Source: Erythrocercus mccallii (Eukaryota; Chordata; Aves; Passeriformes; Dicruridae). From it: 64,000 nt of DNA. Positions within the stretch are counted from its first letter, which is position 1. Every line of letters starts with the position of its first letter. A program made the position numbers and the translations under genes. Location of the stretch: positions 1 through 64,000 of the forward strand of contig VZRG01002591.1 in the NCBI GenBank assembly GCA_013397435.1, in the 5' to 3' direction. The notes under the pieces were generated by a model. The model was not told where the DNA came from and made no database searches. It worked only from the letters and a program-made list of their open reading frames with translations. Of this stretch, positions 51,901-62,400 are shown piece after piece.

Positions 51901-53508
51901 CTGTGACTGGAATGTGTTTGCTTGCTATCTGTGTGGGTGGAAAAGTGTCCATGAATGTTTTAGCACAGTCTAGCTTGCTCTTGGTTTCAGTGCAAGATTT
52001 ACCACTGATCATCAGTCCAGCAGTGATGTGGAGGATTTAACATTTAAAAGTGAAAACCGCTTTTGGATGTACTCACTACTGGGAAACCCAAGGGCAAGTT
52101 GCTGCTAAATATGACTGAGTTATTAGGTAAACAACTTTAGAGAGAGATCAACACTGGGAGAAGATGCTGGATGCTACTGGTGTACATCCTGGCAGAGCTC
52201 TGTGATGGCTTCTCTCAGTTTAAGAGCTTTACTGTAGTGAGTGGTAGAAGTCTACTCTTGTAGAGAGACTTTTCATCTTACAAGGTGTATAATTGCAGAT
52301 TTTGTCTCCAGTGTATTCAAAGGCTAGTAGATGTTTCATGTAGTTCCATGTCCTCTGTAGCTCAACTGTGTCTGGACCTGTACCATGCCCTGACACTTCA
52401 GCATTGCAGGCTTGCAGTGCTTGTGTGCTACAGTGTGAGATCAAGCTGAGCCAGCCAAGCCTGTGTTACATTGCTGATGTGTCAGCAGGTGCATGTGCGT
52501 GGCATAAATATGAGAAGTAAAGGTTTTGGGAAAGAGATATGGCAGTGTCCGTAACTGGTGAGAGTGCATGTCTAGACACTGGAAATTCTGTTGAAACCTT
52601 TCAGCCTTTCTTTTAGTTGTGTGGTGCACACAAGTAGTTACAGGGGGGGAAAAAGTCTTTTCTAATGTTCAGCAGAACTTAACAATACTGATGGGAAGTA
52701 TGTGTATTCCGTGGAAAGGGTGATGAGGTTATCTCAAAGCATCTGAGTAGCAAACCTGGTCTTTAATCACCATTAATTTATCTGCAAAAGGTTTTAATGA
52801 TCTAAAGCATTTCTGTAAATAGTTCCATATTTCAGCTTCATTCCATAACTATTTGTGTATGCTGGGATATGCAGGGTTTCCAGATATCTTCCTTCTCAAA
52901 TCCCACCAAGCTTTTTCTTCAAGCATTACAATGAGAAAAACATGAATGTAAACTTTGAGCTCTTTGTTTGTAAAAAAAGCCATTTGCGGGACAGGGGTGA
53001 ATCTTTCCCACCCTGGGCTTCAGGCAGCAGTAGCTTGAACAGGAAGTGCTGTATTTAAATGGAATATGACTAAAACATTTTAGTGATAAATGTACTTTTT
53101 TTCATGTCAGTTTGATGCTGCTCAGAGTTCTAAGACAGTAGATGGCAAGAGAGTAAGTAAAGGGCACGAAAGGTAGTCAGAAGTGCAAGCGGAATATACT
53201 TAGGATGCTCTTCCCCATGACTAAAAATGTGTCTGCCTGGATCCACAACTTAATATCATTGGAGGATTTGGTCAAAATGCATGATTTTTCAGAAATATTT
53301 AAGAAATTTGAGGTCATAAGGAATTATAGCAATGAAAAATGCCATCGCTGTTTGTTACTTATTGGCCCACCATTCAATTTCAACATAATCCAGATCATGG
53401 ATGCAGTATTAGTTTGATGCCATTGCTCTACCTTTTTGCTTGTAAACAACCACTTAAGATGTAATGGCTTGGAAATACTCATGAGTTATTTGTTTGTTTT
53501 CTTCACAG
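42966..53508. other. Intronic or non-coding stretch up to the first visible ATP8A2 exon
   Basis: No other exon found. The piece at about 48980-49480 is GC-richer with overlapping open frames on both strands (49052-49468 plus, 49033-49344 minus) but no recognisable protein. Other open frames (50777-51115 and 50944-51399, both minus) overlap each other and look like chance. The last bases form a strong pyrimidine tract and acceptor for the exon at 53509. Confidence 0.55.
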
Positions 53509-53597
53509 GCTGGAATGGTGTTAAGATGTGGATACTTCTGGTTTGGCTTGTTTCTTGTGCCCACTGCGTGCCTTGTTAAAGACGTGGCATGGACAGC
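53509..53597 (+). CDS. ATP8A2: ATP8A2 internal coding exon (transmembrane segment M10)
   Basis: This 89-nt exon belongs to phospholipid-transporting ATPase IB, a P4-ATPase that, with its CDC50/TMEM30A partner, moves phosphatidylserine to the cytosolic leaflet in neurons and photoreceptors. It begins in phase 0 after a strong acceptor (pyrimidine tract then ttcacag, ending 53508) and reads AGMVLRCGYFWFGLFLVPTA followed by CLVKDVAWT. It leaves two bases (gc) of a split Ala codon before the strong donor GTAAGT at 53598. The FWFGLFLVPTACL core is the last membrane helix, and the DVAW motif marks its cytosolic end. As I recall them, ATP8A2 has LFLVPTACLIEDVAW here whereas ATP8A1 has a clearly different DVVYKVIKRT continuation, so ATP8A2 fits better. 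Compared with the remembered human sequence, E is replaced by K before DVAW and R by T after it. No upstream exon is visible in the window. Confidence 0.93.
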
Positions 53598-54587
53598 GTA
53601 AGTCCCAAACCAGTCCTTTGGTGTTGTAGGAATTATTCTCTATGCACATGTTGTCCAGTCCAGTGTTGTTCTGTAAAGAGCTCTGAAGTCTCTCAGTGAT
53701 TGCAAAATGGTGGTACTCATTTGAAAGGGAAAAAAAGGTGAAGTGGGTGATTCCTCACCTGCCACAGCACCCAGCAGTGGGAGAGAATGAATAGTTGGGA
53801 CTAAATCTGAAGGAGGTGGTTTGTCTGAGTAATGAAGGTGTGTGACCTTAGGATTGTGTTGTCTATCCTTTAGTTAAAGGCAGATTTAAATTGGATATCT
53901 GAGATTTCCTCTTCCTAAAAATGGAGCAAATAATTGTTGAGTCTGAATAAGATTAGGCAGAAAGCAGAAATGTGGCACTCTAATTCGTACCCAGTAAGCT
54001 ATCAGCTCTTTGTCAGCTGCTTTTTAGGTTCTTCTTCAGCAGCAGGTCTTTGAAGACTGAACTGGGAAAACAGCAATACTCTGCACTTTATGTTTGAAGT
54101 AAAGTCTTAATGGTACCTTCACTGCCCAGAGAGGAGGAACAAACTGGTGAAATATAAGCCTGTGTAATTCCCTTCTCTCAAAATGTGATTTCAAAACATT
54201 GCTGAAGGCAAACAATTTCAAGAACTTGGATTTAAAGGGAAGGAACTTAACTTCTCTGCCATTGCAATTTGAAATACAGAAGTAATAGTTTTAATTTAGA
54301 ATTTGTGGCATTTTGTTCAGCTTATTTTTAAGTATCTTAAGCACCAAACCTTCCATCTTTTCCCTTGGAAAGCTGTGTTACAACTAAGAAGATTTTATTG
54401 CATGGATACATAATAACCTTGTGCAAGGAGGACCCTGGACATTCCAACTCTGGGGCAAAAAGGCAGATCCTGCCTGGAATGAAGAGGAAATAAAGGTTAG
54501 CTTGTCACTTGTCAGAAAGGCTCACAGTGCAAGCATCATGAGACTTTGCTCCCAGAATGAGCTGTTGGTCAGTCAGGGATGATTCTT

Positions 54588-54668
54588 GGAATCATACAAC
54601 CATTTAGGTTGGAAAAGACCTGTGAGATCATGGAGTCCAACTGTAAACCTAACACTGCCAAGTCCAAT
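54588..54668 (-). mobile_element. CR1 3'-end relic, antisense
   Basis: The + strand reads ggaatcatacaaccatttag, then gttggaaaagacctgtgaga and tggagtccaactgt, the CR1 tail in reverse complement with the consensus order preserved. It lies in the intron between the two ATP8A2 exons. Confidence 0.87.
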
Positions 54669-56382
54669 CTGCTTTACAGAAAAATGAAGAAAATGCTAAA
54701 AAACCTGGGAAGTTTCCCAAACACAGGCACATTGCAAACACCTTCCTGAAAGGTAGATCAAGTCATATGCAGAGATCAGAAAATCTGGTTTTATTTCATA
54801 TGGGGATGATAGCACAGTGAAATTAAACTGGCAGTAGGCAAATCTACCAGTCAGTAAGTAGCTCTTAAATTTTGCCCCTCAACTTAATTTCCACAAGCTA
54901 GACTGTTCAAATTAAAACTAGGTATTGTAATGTGATATTTTGACTATGATTTAATAGTCCAGCACATCAGAGGGATTTTTTGCACTCACTAAACTTCTGA
55001 AATTGTAAATGGTCTTAAAATTCTAAAACTGAAGCTAAAACATTTAAATTTACATACTTAACTGTGTCTGTTACCTGCTTGTTAAAACTCTGAAAAAAAT
55101 CTTTAGTTTTTTTAATGTTTTCATGGTAGTTGAGTGTCCTGAAGTTGCTCTCTCTTCTTATCAGTTCTTGGCAAAAATGACTCATGAATTGTAAAACAGG
55201 CCAGACCATGGTGGGCTCATCCTCAGCTATTAGTCATTTCAAACTCTGTTACTGACTGAGCCTGTTCTTTAATATTTCTTAAAGAAATCTTGGCAACATA
55301 ATCCTTTCAGTCATTCAGACCGAGAATGTGTGGAGACTGTGAAGCTCTCAGGACAAACGTGTGTGATTGATAGACCAGATATTTTCCCAACAGATTTTAA
55401 ACAGGAGGCTCCTAACAATATTAAGCAAAAAAATCTCTTCTCTGACCAGCACTACTTTTTTATTATTTTTTTTTAAACTAAGCCATCACTGAAAAATTAA
55501 CACCATTAACATTTTAACTAGGATAAATGAAATGACACAGCTATCAGCACTGCCATATGGAAGGAGTAAAGGTCTGTTTCCTTTCCAAGAGGCTTGCCAT
55601 TTAAAACTGGAGCCTAAGGCCTCTGGAAATCAGCTGGCACATATCCACAGCAGTGGTTACACCACATTGCTCTCTGTAATTCAGCAGAATATGGTTTTGG
55701 CCATAAAATTCCAGCAATTCTGACTGCTCATGATCATGGAATTTATCCCTTACAGTTTCTTTTGGACATGAAGCACATGTCCACAGACGGAACATCTGTA
55801 TGACCCAAAAGGTACATGCCTAATTTCAATACAAAATACTGCCAGAATGTCATAAACACAATACAGAGTTTTTATCTGGAACAAGGTTGATTGGAAAGTC
55901 TGTTTCAGACACATACAAATCTTTTGTTTATGAACTGCTGTGCTGCATCTACTATCAAAATTTCTAACGCTGGAAGCAAGAATGTGTTTCCATTGTTACA
56001 CAGGCTACAGTTGTCAACACATCACTTACCTCCCATGTTCCCTGTGGCTCCAGGCTTTTTTGTTTTCATTTTCTTTTTTTTTTTTTTCTTTTTAAATGAA
56101 TCAAGGAAATGTGGAACACTCTCTTTTTAAAGAGAAGGAAGCTTATTAATATTTGGTTGCAATATGTTGTTAGCTTTGGTCCACTACCCTGAATTCAGTG
56201 CCTTGGTTTGCCTTGTAAAAATCCTAGTTGTGCCACCATTACGTAGAGAAGAGCTTTATAAGGTGAGTGCTCCCTCACAGTTGGCACATGTCACTTGAAT
56301 ACATGTCACCAGCTCTAGGAAGTCTTGGGATAGCTGCCTCACAGAGGTGCATGGGAATCATAAAAACGCAGCATGTGTTCCA

Positions 56383-56426
56383 GCAAAATCAGGCGAGAGG
56401 GCAAGAGCCCTCTCGCCTGATTCTGC
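56383..56426. repeat. Near-perfect inverted repeat / hairpin
   Basis: A 16-bp arm aatcaggcgagagggc (56387-56402) is followed by the 4-base loop aaga and its exact reverse complement (56407-56422). Extending outward, the arms reach 20 bp with one mismatch (56383-56402 and 56407-56426). The stem is GC-rich in an AT-rich intron. It is not part of a recognised repeat, and is shorter than a typical microRNA precursor. Confidence 0.97.
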
Positions 56427-57613
56427 ATTTGTTCCTAATTGGTGTCTCAGTGCTTATTTTACAGTGAAAAATTTCCTGAGCCTTCCAACCATTACCAAAA
56501 TTTTTATGAACTTTTTTTTTTTTACCATGGGGAAGAAGCAGTTTGCACTTGACAATTCTGCAGCGTAAGTAAGAGAAGAAGATATGAGGCGCTTTTCCCA
56601 TCTTTGCATATACTTGCAGTGTCTGGAATACAAGACTCATAAAAGGGTAGTGAGGATAATAAGCCAGAGCAGAGCTAGTGTCGCATTTGAGAAACATTTA
56701 TGAATGTCACCATGCTTCTCCCTGGCAGATTCTGGCCTCCTAAACCCTCTAAATATCCTAGGCCAGTGAAGTGATGCACTTCCCTGGCTTCAAAGGGGAA
56801 GGGCCACACAAAATACAAAGATAGCCTTTTGCCTGTTCTTACAATCCCTGATCTTAATATCCTCGCATGTGAGGGGCAGGTGGGTCTGTCTTTATGTAAT
56901 GCATCAGATTTTAGCTGAACAGTAACAGTGAACACAAGATCTCATTGCTCATTGAGGACTGATTGTACATCCAGGGCCACTTGTAAAGAACTAACCTAAA
57001 AGCTCAGAATCCTGCCTGTATTTCTGAGCATCAAAAGTTTGTAACGTGCTGCAGGGAAAAAGTCAGTATCCAGTCCTGTTGCCAGCAGTCTGTGGAATAT
57101 TTGCCGTTGACTTTGATAGGAGCAAGCCCAGACTCAGAGGCAGTACAAATACCATATTTTAGTATTTGTTTTTGAGGGAACATGTGCGTAGGTTACCTCA
57201 GGCCTTTTTCATATTCTTATATTTATTGATAATACTTGATTGCTGACTGTTCCATGGGTGCTCTTGGAGTGACTCAGTGCATAGCAACTACCAGCCCCAG
57301 AAGAGCCTGTGTGTTTCATCATTTCACACTACTTACAAAATACTTCATTATCCCCAACTTTAGGCCAACAGCATTTCTTCCATGTTGTATCGTATCAGAG
57401 TCATGCCTTCTTGTGCTGTGCTGCACAAACTGGATTTGTTGATCAGGATCCATTCTGTCAAATTTTGAATTCTCTAAGAGAAAAGGAAAACATCTCTTAT
57501 GGCTTATTCTTGTCAGTGGGGAAAACTGGTTATGAAGGATTTGAAAAATTCCAAATGTACTCAGTCTTGAAGTTTGCAATAGTAGATATGACCTCTTTAA
57601 AAAGGAAGAGATG

Positions 57614-57641
57614 AAGGTCAAAATTTCAAGGTCAAAATTTC
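57614..57641 (+). repeat. 14-bp tandem duplication carrying AAGGTCA half-sites
   Basis: The unit aaggtcaaaatttc occurs twice in tandem. Each copy is preceded so as to give TNAAGGTCA (TGAAGGTCA and TCAAGGTCA), the orphan nuclear receptor (ERR/SF-1 type) half-site form, with 8 bases between the AGGTCA cores. Confidence 0.85.
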
Positions 57642-58677
57642 AATGTATTTATTTAAATTAAAGAGTGCGATAGTGAATTCAACTGAAAAGATTATAAAAA
57701 TTAATAGCCTCAAAGCTTTCTCATTTTAATAGCTATATTTTCCCTTCCTCAAAGAGGAGACCAGTCTAATCATTAGCCTAACAAGTTATAGCAACTTGAA
57801 TCTAATTAATTTCTGTGCAGCTGTTGGTAATCTCACATTGCTGAAGCATTATGCATTTTAAAAATATCCTTGCTACTCATTTCTTTTGACACAGTGTGTG
57901 GTGTTGCAAATCATACACCTTTGGTGGTTTGTTTTAACAATATACCCTTCTAAGTACGTCCTGATAATCTTTACCTTCAAATTTTGGTGTGCTTCCTCTT
58001 CTGTTGTTCAGGTTTTTTCCCCTTAACTGCAGATGTGTTTTGAAAGCACTTTTCATTTTAGCTTCTCATTTTTAGATACTTGGGGCCTAATTCAGCAACA
58101 CAAAGACTGGAGGAATTGGGAATTGGATATCCTAGTATTAGTATCAAGGCACTCTCATTATAAACAGTGTCAGCAAAGATTTTGTGGTCTTTGTTTTCTT
58201 ATTCCCTATGGAAGGAGCAATAAGTATCATACTTTTTAAAAATAAATGCATCTTCATTACATTTTAATTATCTACATAACAGTTATTATTTTTCTACTAG
58301 AGGGAGTTTTACATTGTTTTATATCACTGGCTAAAGGTTTTAATGTCTGCATGTAAGGTTTTTATAAAACTTAGAGAGAAATTTTTGCCACCTTTGAGCT
58401 GAAGATTATTATTTTAATGCTATGAAGCAAGCAGTGTCTTAGCTGACTTGGCTCCATTTTTTTTTAGGCTTATTGTACAGTCACATGCAAATCAATATAT
58501 TCTCTTGGGACACTTGTCCTCCTTTAAGTGGCACAAAAGAGGAAGCTGATCAAAAACTGCCCATGTGAGAAAGATCCCTGCATTTTGTATTCTTGCTTTG
58601 TACAGGTCAAGAAAAAGGGGACTAGATTGTCTCCCCTATGTAATTTAGGTGTAACAGCCCTGGAGCAGTAGGTGAAC

Positions 58678-58688
58678 GGGGGGGGGGG
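58678..58688 (+). repeat. Poly-G run (11 G)
   Basis: Eleven consecutive G bases in an AT-rich intron. Length polymorphism or assembly error is likely here. Confidence 0.9.
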
Positions 58689-59323
58689 AAGGCCCAAGTC
58701 TCTTCATGGGGGACTGTAAATTGCACTCTAAATTTTGATTGCATGTGTGGTGCCTAGACTACTCCTTGAATCCTCAAGCCGAAAAAGTAGGAGGACAGAG
58801 GCAGTTTGGATGTTCATTGAGGAGAGAAGTGCCTTTCCAGTCATGTGAGACTGATAAATGAAAATCAAGGGGCATGAATGGCAATTATTAGCTGAGACTC
58901 TCCTCTGGTTTTCAGAGCAGTGCCACGTGTAGCTCAAAAGACAGAGTGGATTCATGTTTTACTGCCATGAATATTCAATGAATCTCAGCTCTTTTGTCTG
59001 AGTGCCCGGGTCCTGAGCAGTCCCACGCAGCGGTGTCAGGTCTCTGTAGCCCCATAGCATTGCTGCTTGGGTAGGTTTTGAGTGTTGTCTTTAAGTGGCT
59101 GAGCTCTGTTTAGTTTGAAGTTGTCCTGATTTCTCATTTCGTATGGATTTTTCCCCAGGTATTGTGAACCTGAACTAACATGCATACACTGTGCTTTATT
59201 TCCCAAATCCTTCAAGGGGGGGCCCTGTGCCTCTTGCCTGAGAGGTAAAATTGGGGGTTAGTAGCAAAACAAATGTTCACATGGCTTTTTTGTTTTGTTT
59301 CTTGTTCTTTCATTGCAATACAG

Positions 59324-59428
59324 GGCAAAGCATACCTACCATAAAACTTTGCTGGAGCAAGTGAAGGAGTTGGAAACGAAGACAAGAGAACTGGGAAAAG
59401 CCATGCTTCGTGATAGTAATGGAAAGAG
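59324..59428 (+). CDS. ATP8A2: ATP8A2 penultimate-region coding exon (cytosolic C-terminal tail)
   Basis: This 105-nt exon follows the acceptor ...ttgcaatacag (ending 59323). Its first base completes the Ala codon begun in the 53.5 kb exon, then it reads AKHTYHKTLLEQVKELETKT and RELGKAMLRDSNGK. It ends with two bases (ag) of a split Arg codon. This is the amphipathic, charged start of the C-terminal tail, which in P4-ATPases has a regulatory role. The TLLEQVKELETK and LRDSNGK blocks match ATP8A2 as I remember it; ATP8A1 differs strongly here. The donor appears to be non-canonical: AG|GCAAGT with GC at 59429-59430. The remaining tail (about 60 residues in mammals) should lie beyond 64000; I found nothing like it in 59429-64000. 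If the intron were retained, the frame would run 26 more codons to a TGA at 59505-59507. Confidence 0.93.
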
Positions 59429-62400
59429 GCAAGTCCATGCTAAATGCTTAAACCAGACCTTTCTTTTCCTTTCCCCTCCCTATTTCTCATTCACCATTAA
59501 AATCTGATTGTAGACAGGCTAATAAGGCTTCTTCTCCTGTATTATTCATTTATTGCTGTTCCCTTTCATATGTGTCAGACACCAACCCTTCCATTTTCAT
59601 TTCTCCTGTATTATTGCTGTGAGGCTCTATTGGAAGCTGCTGCTCAGTCTCCTGCATGGTAATGTGTAGTGCTCTTACCTGGCCACTGAGCCAAACTGGT
59701 TTTGAAAGCACTTTGTCATCCAAAAAACAAAACCAAAAAAAGATAACCATGTCAGGGGAGGGAACTGTCAGCAGCTGAGGATGTGAAGACTGTGGCTAAA
59801 AGGAGAACTGGCTTAATCCATTGTGCCCTAGTACTTTATTCAGTTTCACCTTAAGGGGTTTTTTTATGCTTTTGCTGTTTTTCACTGCAGCTTGCGTGTC
59901 TCTTGCCTTCAGGGTTCTCAGTTTCTCGTTGTGCCTTTCCCTTATAACCACACCATATGGACTTGAATATATTGCTATTACTGAACCTTTCATTGTATAG
60001 AGAGAGTATGTGTTGTGTGGGAACTTTTGTCTCCTCTGAAAGAAGCTAAAGAAAATCGTGGTGAGACTTTTGCATCCAACAGTTTCATTTACCCTCTCAG
60101 AATGTGGTTCTGCATCAGCTGGTCGGAAAAGCTCCCCAGGTTCAAAAAGGTTTTAGAACTAACTCTTCTGTTCCTTACACAATATGGCACCACATGGCTT
60201 GCTAAGAAACTACATGATCATTAAACTGGATTTTAGCAAACCTTATAAACTAGCAAACTGAGTGGAATGGGGCTTTTAAAAGATTTTGTTCTTCTGGGGC
60301 AGGGTCATCCTTTGAGCCTTTGATGTCTATTCTAAGGTAAACTAATTGCCATATTTTAGCTGCTGCTAAGACAAGCAGATAGTAGATTTTTTTTCAACTG
60401 AATTTGTGTGTTAATAAGGACTGGTTTTAGGGAAAATTATCAGGCAATGATTTACTGAGATTATGGTAAACTGAAAAGCTTTTAAAAGAGCTTGTGTGAA
60501 CTTTAATGTGTTTATAAGATGTCCTTAGTGACCAGAGTTTGCTTCTCAGAGGCCGAGACAAAGTAAACACATGTATTATTGATTAAGATCACTTCAAAAC
60601 ACTTGGTATCTTCAGTTTTTGAGTCATTTTTCTGCTGCAACTCTTGGATCCAGCAAAACAGAGTTTATAAATTGTGCTCACTAGCAAAAGTCACAAACTG
60701 CACATCAAATGATTTAAAGAGAAAAAGCAAACTTTGCAGCAACAAAGGCAACCTTCTATGCCACAATTACAGCCAACAAAGATGCTTAATATCAGGCATT
60801 TAATTAAATAATGGGCCTTGTCCTTAGAAGGTTGAGCAGTCATTTTGAAGTCAGTTGAAGCCAAAGCATTTGATACCAAAATCAGGTCAGTCTACCCAGA
60901 CAAGAAAGGTGTAACCTGGTATTGTGAAGTGCCGACTGATAGTGTGATTAGATGCCAGGTAAGTGGAAACCAGACCAGCAGAAAACTGATTGTTCCCAGG
61001 CACATGGGTCTGGTATGAGCTATATGAGTTGCCTGGGTGTTGCTGTGGTTCCTATCCCTGCATTTGTGAGATTATATTGGTGTGGTTCCAAGCATTTGTG
61101 TTTTCCTGCCAGTATTAAATGCCATTTATTGACAGCCAGAGAGGAGCATGAGTCAGCTTTGTGCCTGGTGCATCCCTGGGTTGCAGGGTGGGTTGAATTG
61201 CTGTTAACAGTGAGAGAGAGACAGTCAGCATTTGATCTGTTTATATGTGCATGTCTGTGTCTCCAAGAACTTGATGGGTTTCTTCTCTGTTTACACACTT
61301 CCCTGACTTTCTGTAAATTTCATAGCCATGTTGTAATTCATTCATACACTCCATGTTTTCATAGCCTTTTACTTTATTGCATTCTCACTGCAAACTCTTT
61401 CATCTGCATTCCTCCTCCATATAGCTTCACTTCATTCTCGAAACGCTTGCATGGAGATGATGTAAGGAATCCCTTCTGGCCCTCCTTCCCATTTTCCCTC
61501 CCCCCTTCTTTCCATGCATTTGTTTGTTCTCATTCCTAATTGCTCCCAGATTTTCTGGGTGGTCCATCTGTGAACTAGATAATAGTAGAGTGCCTCTGCC
61601 TGCTTGGAGCTGGTGTGCTGTGCTTGTGTTGTGGCCTCCCGACTCCTTGTCAGAGTTGTTCTGTCTTTTATGTCTTTTGTTTGTCTCATGGCTCTTTCAC
61701 ACCTGCTAGAAATCATGTGCTTGTCCAAAGGGAAGGGTGAAGGTGGGAAAGAAGTAGAGTGGGAACTTTGTTCAGTTAGTCCCTCTCGTTCATGTTCTTT
61801 ATTTTTAAAAATTTCCTTGAAGCTCGTGGAAATGTGTGCTATGGTGCATGCTCTGCTCTCTCCTTCTGCTCGCAGCCCGATTGGTATATTTGTGGCAATA
61901 AGTCACTGTCCAGGAAGGGAAAGTAATGGGACTCTTCTCATTTCTAATAGAAAATAGAGAGCTGCACGAGTCTGTCTGTCACCTCAGTCCTAGGAAGTTG
62001 CCGATTAGGTGCTGGTTTGTTCAGGCAGCTGTGGAAGATAAGCTGGCTGTCATTTGGTTCTATTTTCCTGGCCTACATAGTGGACACTGTTTTTATTCAG
62101 TGTTTATCGCAAACAAACAACAAAAAACTCACACCCAATTACAGATAAGAGAGGGATTTAGGGAGCTAATTGCTTTTATCATTTCCTAGACCTTATTTCA
62201 AAAAATGAGGTGCAAGATCTGAATGTTCAGAACTAATCTGCTAAACAAAAAGCAGTTTGCAAAGCCTGGAAAGCAGTGACTGCATCTAGACTTGCTCAAC
62301 AGGATGCCAACAGTTCCCTGCGACTCAGTTGAATTGCTGTTAAATGTGGGCAGGTATCACCTAGGTCCTTGCTGCACTTGGGAGAGGAGTTCTGGGGGAG

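Larger units (their letters stand above)
53598..59323 (+). other. ATP8A2: ATP8A2 intron between the two visible exons
   Basis: This 5,726-bp GT-AG intron has a donor GTAAGT at 53598 and an acceptor tract ttcattgcaatacag. It splits an Ala codon after its second base (phase 2). It carries a short antisense CR1 tail at 54588-54668, a striking hairpin at 56383-56426, a 14-bp tandem duplication at 57614-57641 and an 11-G run at 58678-58688. The open frames inside it (for example 57309-57614, + strand) show no splice signals or protein family I recognise. The stretch around 57.7-58.3 kb is AT-rich with several TAAT-type motifs and could be conserved non-coding DNA, but this cannot be decided without an alignment. 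Confidence 0.9.

Noticed and set aside
56383..56426. microRNA precursor
   Set aside because: A 20-bp stem with a 4-base loop is too short for Drosha/Dicer processing, and flanking sequence does not extend the stem.
53509..59428. Assignment to ATP8A1 or another P4-ATPase
   Set aside because: The segment after M10 (DVAW, then AKHTYHKTLLEQV and RDSNGK) matches ATP8A2 as remembered; ATP8A1 has DVVYKVIKRT and an unrelated tail, and the ATP11/ATP9 families end quite differently.
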